64,000 nucleotides of DNA from the NCBI GenBank assembly GCA_016748015.1, contig JAAOMT010000553.1, positions 214,923-278,922 on the forward strand, given 5' to 3'. How positions within the stretch are numbered: the first letter of the stretch is position 1; each line of letters begins with the position of its first letter. Source of the stretch: Geosiphon pyriformis (taxonomy: Eukaryota > Glomeromycota > Glomeromycetes > Archaeosporales > Geosiphonaceae). The notes below the pieces were generated by a model, which worked only from the letters and a program-made list of their open reading frames with translations, did no database searches and was not told where the DNA came from. Below, in pieces: positions 23,071 through 31,985 of the stretch. Made by a program: the position numbers and the translations under genes.

Positions 23071-23087
23071 TGAAAGAGCACTAAATG
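23068..23087 (-). promoter_or_regulatory. B: primer-binding site
   Basis: Minus-strand TTTAGTGCTCTTTCATAG begins right after the LTR. It corresponds to TTTGGTGCT in families 1 and 2 with one G-to-A change. Confidence 0.6.
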
Positions 23088-23115
23088 TTACTGGAGGTTT
23101 TTGGTCTCTTTTCTT
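23074..23115. other. B: LTR-end/PBS inverted repeat
   Basis: GAAAGAGCACTAAA (23074-23087, in the PBS) is nearly the reverse complement of TTTGGTCTCTTTTC (23102-23115, inside the LTR), one G missing. The loop is 14 bases. Equivalent pairings occur in families 1 and 2, which makes this more than coincidence. Confidence 0.5.
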
Positions 23116-24097
23116 GAATGTTATAACTGTCTGTTGGTTGCAAATTCACGTTTTCTAGAAGTAGTTGAACATCTAATAACTGAATTTATCTTCAAATTAT
23201 CTCCTATAATTTGAATTGCTGGGCTTATAAGTGGAATGGCCAATTCTTTGCCAGTTACTTTATGTAGTTACGTTGTAGTAAATGTCAATTCTTTTTGAGG
23301 AATTGCTCATCTGGAAGCTCACTAAAAATGTGTAGTTACTTTGCTGTAAAAGTCAACTCTTTTACAGGAATCTCGTCTGTAGACTACCTTAATGATTGTA
23401 ATAAGAAAAGAAAAGAAAAATAAAAAAAATGTAAAAGAAATAGGATTTTATCAAGGGAAACGTTTTCTATTCAGGCCTAGAGTCACTAACAGTTTACTAA
23501 AATTGGTAGCTAATCAATTTCAAAATGCTAGTTGGGTTTTAGAGATGTTCCAAGTGCAATAATTAAAGAATTTGGTTTTTTCGAATTATTTGATATTTAT
23601 TTCTTTTTGTGTATATAGGAATGGTTCTAAGTGATAAATCTAAAATAAGATACATTTTTTTAAAGAAAAAAGCTCTTTTTTTATACAACTTGTTGTAATA
23701 CTAGTCTATGAATTTGCACTTTTTTTCTTTGCTCAAATTTTGGCAAACTAAAAATACATTTTGATGAACTACAAGTTATTTTGCTGAACTATTGATTAAT
23801 TTGGATGAACTATTCATAATTTTGGCAAATTTCTATAAATTTTGGTGAATTTCATATAAATTTCGGCAAATTTCTGTAAATTTCAGTGAATTTTAGAATG
23901 TTACAAAGTTCAGGGTATTGTGTAATTTGATCATCTTACTTTTTGTTGTACTAATTGAATTATTAATTGAATTGTGATATGTAATAAATTGATTAAATAA
24001 TAAGTGATAATTTGGATTGATATTAACATGTTAATTACTGATAGGAATTATAAGGATAATTTCATGCTAATTAATAGCTAAAATTCTACTGGTAACA
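23088..24097 (-). repeat. B: 5' LTR, family 3 (1010 bp)
   Basis: TGTTACTGG..GGTAACA. It pairs with 14120-15121. The three TTCGGCGAA units of the left LTR have become TTTGGTGAA, TTCGGCAAA and TTCAGTGAA here (about 23837-23893): post-insertion loss of CpG. Confidence 0.93.
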
Positions 24098-24620
24098 ATG
24101 GTAGAACAGCAACATTATCAGTTGAGATAGAAGTCAAGACATATCCAACAGAACCAATAACAGAAGAAAATTTTCAAAGAACATTGTTAAAAAAAACATA
24201 TGACTTTATGGAGACACTAGAAAACATATGGCAAAAAGCAGCTAATAACATCCAAAAGTTACAAGAAAAACAAAAAGAAAGACATGATAACCAACTACCA
24301 GAGAAACCAGTTGAATTCAAGATTGGAGACAAAATACTTCTACATCGTATTAAAGCAGAAAAACAATGGAGTGGAAAATTTGATCCCAAATAGGACAAAC
24401 CATTTCACATAGAAGAAATTCTTGGAAATAGAGCTTATAAATTAAGGCTGAACAACAAAATCTTAATCAAAGCAGCACATAGTGATTAACTGAAACAATA
24501 TCACTATAGAGCATTATTATCCACCAGTAATATTCTACAATTAGGAGTACAGAAAATACTAGTCAAACCAGATAAGATTCCACAAGATCTAGAACCAATT
24601 ATAATTATTGAACCAAACAC
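24098..24620 (+). pseudogene. D: integrase C-terminal part
   Basis: Reads VEIEVKTYPTEPITEENFQR, an open stretch 24184-24393 containing PVEFKIGDKILLHRIKAEK, then TAG (24391-24393) where a Trp is expected (FDPK-stop-DKPF), then PFHIEEILGNRAYKLRL of the GPY/F-like module. The tail ends with a conserved PQDLEPIIIIE (near 24580-24615), also visible in B, C and E. The catalytic core is missing. Confidence 0.85.
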
Positions 24621-24683
24621 ATAAAAAGTAAACAACCAAGAAGTATATAAAAACATAACATATGTGACAAAAAACAGCAGAAA

Positions 24684-25322
24684 ATGAAGATTACTAACAA
24701 TATTCATTCACTAGCACAACAACTCTTTCAACTGATCCAACAACAAGAAATAAAAATTACAATTAACTAATAAACTATCAGATACACAAACACCAAAAAA
24801 AAACCACAAGATAAAATATGGAGAAAAACAGAAAACACTGTTGACAAAATAATTACAAAAGTAAAATTGGCAATAGAAACACAACCAAAAGTCATCCAAT
24901 ATTAAAAGTTGATTATAAAAACTTGGAATTGGTAGACACAACAATTTCTAAGAAACTTTTATTACTTTTACTTGGGACAACACTTGAACATTCAAAATTT
25001 ATACATGGATAAAACAAAATAATTATTCAACACAACAATACTGTAACAACTGGAAAAATTTGTGGAAAAAAACAATTTGACCATACAAGCAAGAGCCATT
25101 TATTGACTACATACTGGATTTCAAGATCGACTAGAAATCTTACTCAATACAAAAATGGACACTATTATGGTTAACCAAATAGGAAAAATAACCAATGCCC
25201 AATTTGAAGAATTACAAAACAAGATAATACAAATAATTCTTGAAAAAAAAGTTCAAGAAATACTTAAAAACAGAGAATTAGAGCTAGGAAATTTAGGAGA
25301 TTTTGACAGAGCTCAATATTAA
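24684..25322 (+). pseudogene. D: ORF3
   Basis: From an ATG at 24684 (MKITNNIHSLAQQLFQLIQQ). Further blocks in shifted frames: FYYFYLGQHLNIQNLYMD, QLEKFVEKNNLTIQARA, and the well-kept terminal block MVNQIGKITNAQFEELQNK (about 25165-25225) followed by a Lys/Glu-rich helix. The terminal block matches B, C, E and, after a deletion, G. It ends at the polypurine tract. Function unknown; no envelope features. Confidence 0.7.
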
Positions 25323-25335
25323 AAGGAGGAAATAA
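25321..25335 (+). promoter_or_regulatory. D: polypurine tract
   Basis: AAAAGGAGGAAATAA immediately before the LTR start TGTTAC. Confidence 0.75.
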
Positions 25336-26132
25336 TGTTACTTATAAAATATAGGAAATATATTAGTATATAAATTAGCCAATCAAAAGTAACCATAGTA
25401 AATATGAAATTCCAGGATTCCTCTTAGAGGAATTGCAGAATTCCAGGAATTTCAGGATTTTTGTACAAAAAATTGCAGGATTCCTGGGGTGAAGAATTGA
25501 GAAATTGAGAAATCTCAATTATGTATATATAGCAGTAATATTAGAAGTAGAAAAAACAGACCTTCTAGTTTAGATTTAATCTAAGCAATCTTTCACATTA
25601 TGAATATCAATAAATAATTATTTAATATCTCCAATCTATTCCCTACTATCAACACTTTATGTTGATAGCAATTGATACTTAACCATACTGGAACAATAGC
25701 TCTTGATCATAACTATTGACAGAATACTAACTTGCAATTGCTTTTGTTTATTTCTTTATTTTCTTTTATTTTCTTTTATTTTTTTTTGTATTTTTTTTGG
25801 GTTTACTAATTAATTAAAGATTAAAGCATTGAATTACAGACATCATAGGGACTGGTAAAAGACCCGTAAAACAAGGGTAGAACACTCATAGATTTGAGGA
25901 TAGCTTATTAGGAGGATTATCAACCACCATGCTAAAAAAAAAATTCAACAGAATTGCAATTTCAAGAGACTACTAAAACAACTATTAAATCTCTGTCTAT
26001 TATACAAAAAACTCTACAACAAAATTTTCAGATTAACAAAACTTTCAGATCACCACCATTATGAATAGCTTCTGAGCACCAAGTTATGGGTTTTGTTATT
26101 TGATTTAAGACCCCAAATAATCATCTGTAATA
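25336..26132 (+). repeat. D: 3' LTR, family 1 (797 bp)
   Basis: Starts TGTTACTTATAAAATATAGG; ends CATCTGTAATA (CA changed to TA). It contains the GGAATTCC-type repeat block (25410-25500), the T-rich tract (25740-25800) and GAGCACCAAGTTA near the end. It matches the minus-strand LTR 5450-6285. Confidence 0.9.
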
Positions 26133-26340
26133 ATAGGCTAATAGTTTTTAATAAATTTGTTTTCCAAGTTTCTAGTATCTGTTGTTTGGTCTAAAAAGCA
26201 GTCAATTTTCGTATGCAAATAGTCACAAAATTGGTTTTCTGTGATAACAGTTTATGTGAATATTCCTAAGTCTTCCTAAAAGTGTTAAATAATGCTTTTT
26301 TATATGGGGTGTAATCCTTTTCTACTGTTTCAATAGTCAT
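26133..26340 (-). pseudogene. F: start of gag, family 2
   Basis: An ATG at 26338-26340 opens MTIETVEKDYTPYKKALFN, then a TAG at a probable Gln, and continues to the junction with D at 26133. Lying 45 bp inside the PBS, this is the best candidate for a real gag start codon in the window. The rest of the element is missing, probably because D inserted here or a later deletion removed it. Confidence 0.6.
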
Positions 26341-26385
26341 TATTTTTGTAAATCTTTAGGATATTCTGTCTCTGTGGATTTTATA

Positions 26386-26405
26386 ACCTCACAGAAAGCA
26401 CCAAA
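26386..26405 (-). promoter_or_regulatory. F: primer-binding site
   Basis: Minus-strand TTTGGTGCTTTCTGTGAGG directly inside the LTR; compare A and G. Confidence 0.72.
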
Positions 26406-26456
26406 TATTACAGATAAACTTGGTAAGATAGAAAAATGGTAACATTTGGTGCTCTC
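26394..26456. other. F: 18-bp inverted repeat across the LTR/PBS border
   Basis: GAAAGCACCAAATATTAC (26394-26411) and GTAACATTTGGTGCTCTC (26439-26456) pair at 16 of 18 positions around a 27-base loop. The stem spans the PBS and the LTR terminus, so PBS and U5 could fold on each other in the element RNA. Confidence 0.65.
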
Positions 26457-27452
26457 AATTATCAGTAATGTGTGTTTTATATAATTTTATTAACTTAGTC
26501 TTGATTATTAGTCTCTAAAAGTCTTATTTACTGGTTGTGAATTTACCTATTGAGTTTTTTGGTTATAAGACACAAAGATTTGGCTTTTGCTGATTGCAAC
26601 TTCTTATAAATGTAAGTTATCTTTTCTGAGCTAACAAGTGCAGTTATTAAAGTCTGACATTGTTTTTTTGCCCTTCTGGTAAGCTACCAAAATAATATTA
26701 ATATCCAAAACTTAGGAAAAGCTTTCCTTTTTTACTAAGCTATCACAAAGTCTATTGTCAAACAGTCAATTTTACTATGTTGTTGCTTTACAAGAGGAAA
26801 TAAAAAAATAAATAAAAAAAAAAGAAAAGAAAGAAAAAAGAAAAGAAAAATAAGAGAAGATGAATTAGTATTGTTAATTATCATGATTAAGAACAATTGG
26901 TCCAAATCATTAATGGTTTGAAGTAATTATGCTAAGAGCATCTGTTTTGAAATGAAGATATAAAATAATAATTAATTTACATAAAGTTCACAAAGTTCAA
27001 GAACATGAATTTATGATTTTGATTTCTCAATAATTAATTTATTTCAGAAGATGAATATAGAATAGAATAAATAATAGAAGGAATAAGGATATTTGATTCT
27101 TGTCTAGTGGTTTATATCTCTCTTGTCCTTTTTTCTAATTTCTACAATTGTTTATTTTATATATTTTTTGGTTTTACAGGATTGTTTTTAATTGTTTCAT
27201 TATTGCTAATTATTGCTTTGTTATTTCTATTATTGCTTTGTTCTTCTATGTTATTCTTAGTTATTCTATGTTATAATGCATTATCTGATATTATTATATG
27301 TTATTCTGTATTATCTCACATTGTAATACATTATTCTGTATTATTCTAAGTTATAACATATTATGTAATATTATTGTGTACTATTCTGTATTATGTTATG
27401 TTTTGGTCATGTTTCTTCATAACTTTAGATTGGTTTTTCTACTCAAGTAACA
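26406..27452 (-). repeat. F: 5' LTR, family 2 (1047 bp)
   Basis: Starts TATTACAG (TG changed to TA) and ends AGTAACA. It matches 47495-48502 and the truncated 57765-58729. It contains an A-rich tract (26810-26860) and the TTATnnTATG array. It interrupts a pogo-like transposase at 27453 (right-hand 4 bp TTGG). Confidence 0.88.
27225..27405. repeat. TTATnnTATG short-unit array in family-2 LTR
   Basis: About fifteen imperfect units of roughly 10-12 bp (TTATTCTATG, TTATAATGCA, TTATTCTGTA and so on). The same array occupies the same place at 48290-48450 and 58480-58680. It lies in U3 in element orientation. Confidence 0.75.
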
Positions 27453-28773
27453 TTGGCTTAAAAGCTTTAAAAACCATGTTAAATTGCATTTATTTTATTT
27501 TTATAATAATGTATTATTAGTCAATATTAAACATATTAAAAATAAATAAGTATATATAATAATACTTTTTGCTAAATTAGAAGTTATATAATATTTTTAA
27601 CATAAATAAAACTGCACTATTTTATGTTATATTACCAAATTAATGTTTTGCTATAATATTATATTATAGTACTAAATAATTAAAAAGTGTGATTAACACT
27701 TGTTTTTATAATCAATGCTAATAAAACTAAATATTTGTTATTATTTAAACATTTATGCTTAGATAACTGGTAATATTTTTCAATAGTAATTTGTTAATTA
27801 GAACTATCAGCTATATAAAAAAACCAAAATATATTGTTATTAGTAAACAATTTTGCTAATTACAATTATAATACAAGATTTATTAAAAATATTTATATAA
27901 AAAAGTTTATATCTAACTTGACACATATTTAATTTATAAATACTAAAATTATTCATTATTTTAAAACACATTATTGTTATCATTTTTTTATTATATATTG
28001 GATTTTTTTAATAATAATATTAATAATATTTATGTAATTAACCAACTTTAAACAATGTGTCTAATTTATAAAACATAGAAAAATGTTTCAAATAAAATAA
28101 TTGCTTATTGCTAGCACAAAGTTGGCATTTTTTTAATTAATACAAATAACAACTTTTAAAGTAAAACTACAAACTTGAAATAATAGCTAATTATAATTAA
28201 AAAATAGTATTAGAAAAAATTAAGAATTACTATAAAGAGTTTAATTATATACAGCCAAATTATACATATTTATTAATTAAAAAGCTGGTAAATTTATCTA
28301 AAAAAAACAATCCAATTACTTTAAACCATCTGAATAATAATAAGATTGTAAATTATATTATAATAAATTGTAAAACAAAACATGATAGCTATAATAAAAA
28401 ACAAAAAGTACAAAAAGTAATTAGTATTAAAAATATATTAACTGTTATTATAAATTTTAAACAGTTTATAAAACATAAAAATAGCAAAAAATTTTATGAT
28501 ACAATTAGTAAGCTTGCTTATGTTAAATATATACTTTATAAAAAAATACAATATAAATAAAAACAAATAACTTTTACAAGTTTCTTTAATATTACATAAT
28601 TTATTTAAAAATTTTTATAAAAATATGCAAATTAATTTATTTTTTAATAATATTATATCTATTTTTATTATATATATACTATATATATTTAAACTTAAAA
28701 AAACTCATAATCTGTAATAACCTATAGCAATTTATATTCACCAAGAACATGAGTTATTTTAAGTTTAACTGTA
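27453..28773 (+). pseudogene. pogo/Tigger-like transposase, left copy
   Basis: Forms the left arm of an inverted repeat with 31978-33405. Read across stops, it shows the CENP-B/DDE_1 order: WLKSFK-like DNA-binding end at 27455, an NxF-type first acidic block, LLLVNNFANYNYNT (second acidic block, Asp to Asn) near 27835-27870, a degraded SNLT-type block matching LPPNTT, FKTHYCYHFF near 27965, and a last block open for 119 codons (28201-28557) containing NYYKEFNYIQPNY and KKFYDTISKLAYV. Lys and Asn richness comes from G-to-A change of Glu/Asp codons. The end AAGTTTAACTG then TA (28761-28773) looks like a terminal inverted repeat and TA target site. The 5' side is cut by F. Confidence 0.7.
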
Positions 28774-29639
28774 TAATTGAATACAAAACTATAATGTAAA
28801 ATAATATCACATATTGCAAATGAGTCGATTTAGCAATTTTCTTATTTTATAACTTTGTTTTTGTAATAATTAAAATAATATTATGGCTTTCTTTATGTTA
28901 ATTTATAATATTTTTTTCTGTTTAGCAAAATTGTTTATTTTTATTATATTATAATATCATAATTATAATATAAAAATTTAAAAACTTATTTAAAAAATAA
29001 GTATTATATTAATACAATTAATTAAATATTATTTTGTTATATATTTAATTATTTATATTAATTTAAATTAGTCTTTAATTATGCTATTTATATAAAATTT
29101 TATTTTATAATAATTTAAATTTTTTATTGATTTTTAATAGTTTTTAACTTTTTTTATTATTTAATATTTTAATACAGTATTATTTATCAAAAAATATTAA
29201 TTAACATTTAATTTATATATAAGAATTAAAATTATTTATTATTTATTATAATACAAATTTTTCGTTTTTCTAAGTTCAAAAAATAGTTTACTTTTTACAA
29301 AGCAATTTAAAAAATATTAACCCAAAATTAATTTTTAAAAACCAAATTAAGTAAATTTTTTACCAATTCACAAATGAAAATTTTTTATACAATTTAATAA
29401 AATTATTATTAACTCAATAAATTTTTTACAAATTTTTTTTTGTCTATTGAAATTTTAGAATTTTAATAATCTTAAAAAAGTTATATAAATTTTAAAGCAA
29501 AACATACTTTAAGCAATTATAAAACTTTTCATTAAAAATTTAATGTTAAAAAATATATTGGTTTGATATTATATAAATCTCTAAAAATTAATTATATAAT
29601 AATAATTATTAAGTTAATAAGTAAAAAAATATTGGTTTA
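28774..29639. other. AT-rich interval, nothing recognised
   Basis: Extremely AT-rich, with no frame of note and no repeat I can place. It lies inside the inverted pogo pair. Confidence 0.6.
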
Positions 29640-30360
29640 AGGTCAGAATACATTTAGACAATATCGACAATAACAAAGCCAATGAAACAACTAAAAATTC
29701 TGGTGCCTGTGATTGAACCTGCATTGCAAATTCTGGAGTTGTCTGATCACGTGTTCATTTGCTGTACTAACAAAGACACCAGATGTAACATTGGATGCAA
29801 TTGTTGGGAGTTTTGAATAATCTCTGATGATGACCCTTGGGTTTTCTCTAGCATATACAGAACTTTGAGTTTGCTGATGTATTCTGTTTCAGTAAAAAAT
29901 GACAACCTGTTACTGGACTTGTATAATAATTTGGCAGAGGGGTTCATTTTTAAGGAATGACTTGCTAACCCAGCTAGGATCTTTGGCAATACTGGTTAGT
30001 TAAATCTAAAATTGATGGATTGGTTCAATAATCTGTATTGTAAGAAGATTTGGAAACCTTCTGTTAAGATAAGGTTGAAGATAAAAAAGATGGTCTTATT
30101 GCTAGTGAAAATCTGGTATTTGTTGAACCTAGGGCTTATCTGAACAAGAAATTGTTGAATATAGTGGCAAAATGTGATGTTAAGATAGAACAATTAGTAA
30201 GCATGGATTTAAGGTGTTCAGTTAAGTTAGTGTTAAATGTAATAAATTTGATGAACCAAAAGTTTTTGTGCTCTATTAGTGGTTTTAGATGGTTGAATAG
30301 CTGGTTATGTATAGAAATGGCATAAGCAGCATTTAATATGGAATAAATACATGTTGTATG
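29640..30360. other. Less AT-rich island, unidentified
   Basis: About 700 bp with visibly more G and C than its surroundings and intact codon-like texture. Plus-strand readings MKQLKILVPVIEPALQILEL (from about 29680) and ISDDDPWVFSSIYRTLSLLM (from about 29822), then WFNNLYCKKIWKPS, look protein-like. Minus-strand frames of 80 and 65 codons (29747-29989, 29996-30193) are also open. I recognise neither. It may be a fragment of a gene or a more recent element. Confidence 0.35.
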
Positions 30361-30488
30361 TATTTAAATTAGCAGTTAAATCACACTAATTAAGCAATTA
30401 AAAATATTAAATATTAAATATTAGGCCAATTGATATTTGCTTATATATATTCCATATTAAATATGAATTATGCATGCTTTAAACATTG

Positions 30489-31230
30489 TTACCAGAGGTT
30501 TTTTTCGTTATTATAGATGGATATATAAATGTATAGCCTGTAAGTTGGTGCTATAATGTGGTTATAAAATCTGAAGATTTTTATGTATCTAAAAGTTTCT
30601 AAATTGAGTTCTTTGTATAAAGAACAAAAACTTAAGTTTTAATAGTTGGTAACACTTCATGTTTTACTTTCTTGACATAGTAACTGGTTTATTTTGATGT
30701 TTTTTACTCATCTAATAAGCTATTCAATTATTAATAAGTTAATTCTATGCTTATTTTTGTGTCTTTTACCAAACTATCTATGTTATATTCTTAATACTTA
30801 TTCTTTAATTAATTTAGTTTTCAAAACAAACAATAAAACAAAAAAAAAAAAAGAAAATAAAGTAAAAATAAAAGTTAGTATTTCATTAATAGTCATGATT
30901 AAAAGCTATTGTTTTAGCATATTAAATTCTTTAGATTTATGTCTTTAATATCAATTGCTCTTGTCAAGCCAAATATTAAAAATAAGTAATTTAATAATAT
31001 AAATAGTAATTCATAAATTTGGGTATTTCAATTTAATAAGTTTATTATAATTAATTGATTTGGTTTAAGTGTAATTAATAATAATAATAATAATAATAAA
31101 ATTTGCTTCAATTATTAAATGTCTAAATACTTTTTTAATATTATTGCTATATATATATAACTTTTATAATATAAGATATTTTAATATTTTTAACTACTTT
31201 TACTCTTTTTTTTAGTTATTATTAATATTT
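30489..31230 (-). repeat. Degenerate family-1-like solo LTR
   Basis: Starts TGTTACCAGAGG and shows, in the order of family-1 LTRs read on this strand, CCTGTAAGTTGGTGCT, TCTGAAGATTTTTATG, GAGTTCTTTGTATAA, a (A/T)-rich tract (30830-30870), GTTAGTATTTC..AATAGTCATGATTAAAAGC and TATCAATTGCT. An (AAT)n microsatellite lies at 31074-31099. The right edge is unclear. Confidence 0.6.
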
Positions 31231-31249
31231 TTGGCATTTTTGGTATTTT

Positions 31250-31985
31250 TGAAATTCTTTCTAATATTTTTGAAATTCTTAATATTATATTATTATTATT
31301 TTAATGTTGTAAATATTAAATTGTTATTAATTCTATTGTTAATAGAAACTATTAAATTTTTAATAAGCTAATTTTATTTTTAAAATATTTTTTTATACTT
31401 TAAATTATTTATATTATTGAATTTATAATAAAATAACCAATTTTGTACGAATTATTTTGTGTAGTTACTTTATAGTAAAAATTAATGTTTTTACAAAAAT
31501 CTTTAATTGTAAACTTTTTAATAATATGTAATTACTTTGTTATAAAAATCAATTCTTTTACAAAAAATCTTAACTATAAATTATTTAATAATATAAAAAA
31601 ACCAAAAAAATAAAATAAAAAAAATATTTTCGGTTTATATTTAAAATTAATTAATTTATTATAATATTATTTTAAGATTAAAATATTTTAATAAACTATT
31701 AAATATTTTGGTAAATTTTCAAATATTCGAGTGACTAGTCATATATAGCAAGTGTGTGAACTACATTTAGTTTAAGTCTCTTAGTATGGCTTTATATACT
31801 AGATAGTAGTTGGGCTTCATTTATTAAATGCATTTAATAAAAAAAATATTTCAAATATTTTGGCAAATTTTTAAATATTATATAGTTTAAAATATTATTA
31901 TTGTATTTAGTTATATCTGTATATTATATAAATTAGATTATTAATTAGATAATAATATTTAATAGTTAATTAAATAATAAATATA
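31250..31985 (-). repeat. Degenerate family-3 solo LTR, interrupted by a LINE tail
   Basis: Follows family-3 LTR landmarks: ATAGAAACTATTAAATTTTT, TGTGTAGTTACTTTATAGTA, a second GTAATTACTTTGTTATAA, an A-rich tract (31590-31630) and AATATTTTGGTAAATTTTC. It is split at 31727 by the LINE tail and resumes at 31849. Borders are approximate. Confidence 0.62.
31728..31848 (+). mobile_element. Short 5'-truncated LINE tail with target duplication
   Basis: A 120-bp block ending in AATAAAAAAAA and flanked by TTTCAAATATT on both sides (31717-31727 and 31849-31859). Its reverse complement matches the left ends of 34866-35140 and 35690-36109 (CTAGTCA.., GTGCAGTTCA-like pieces). An A-rich tail, a perfect 11-bp duplication and extreme 5' truncation are the classic marks of LINE retrotransposition. 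Confidence 0.8.

Larger units (their letters stand above)
14120..24097 (-). mobile_element. Element B: complete Ty3/gypsy retrotransposon, family 3 (about 10 kb)
   Basis: Two similar LTRs (14120-15121 and 23088-24097), both with TGTTAC..GTAACA ends on the plus strand, enclose a minus-strand interior in the order gag, protease, cysteine-rich segment, dUTPase, RT, RNase H, integrase, ORF3. It is the least damaged gypsy element here: long stretches are open and ORF3 is intact. It carries stops, homopolymer frameshifts and point losses in RT (YLNN) and integrase (Glu to Lys), so it cannot move by itself. The flanking 4 bp (GCAT left, ATGG right) do not match and the two sides belong to different elements, so it did not arise by one simple insertion. 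Confidence 0.93.
24098..26132 (+). mobile_element. Element D: 3' end of a Ty3/gypsy element, family 1
   Basis: Contains the C-terminal part of integrase, ORF3, a polypurine tract and a complete 3' LTR. The left side is cut by the right LTR of B inside integrase. The right LTR edge (26132) abuts gag of the minus-strand element F. No 5' part of D is in the window. Confidence 0.88.

Noticed and set aside
1-24097. Variant genetic code in which TAA and TAG mean Gln
   Set aside because: Many stops do sit at Gln sites, but Trp sites are stops as well, CAA/CAG remain common, and catalytic Asp/Glu are also changed to Asn/Lys. Transition decay explains all of these.
27107-27349. Hydrophobic small membrane protein (also 48358-48609, 58585-58818)
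   Set aside because: Produced by translation of the TTATnnTATG array and T-rich sequence in family-2 LTRs.
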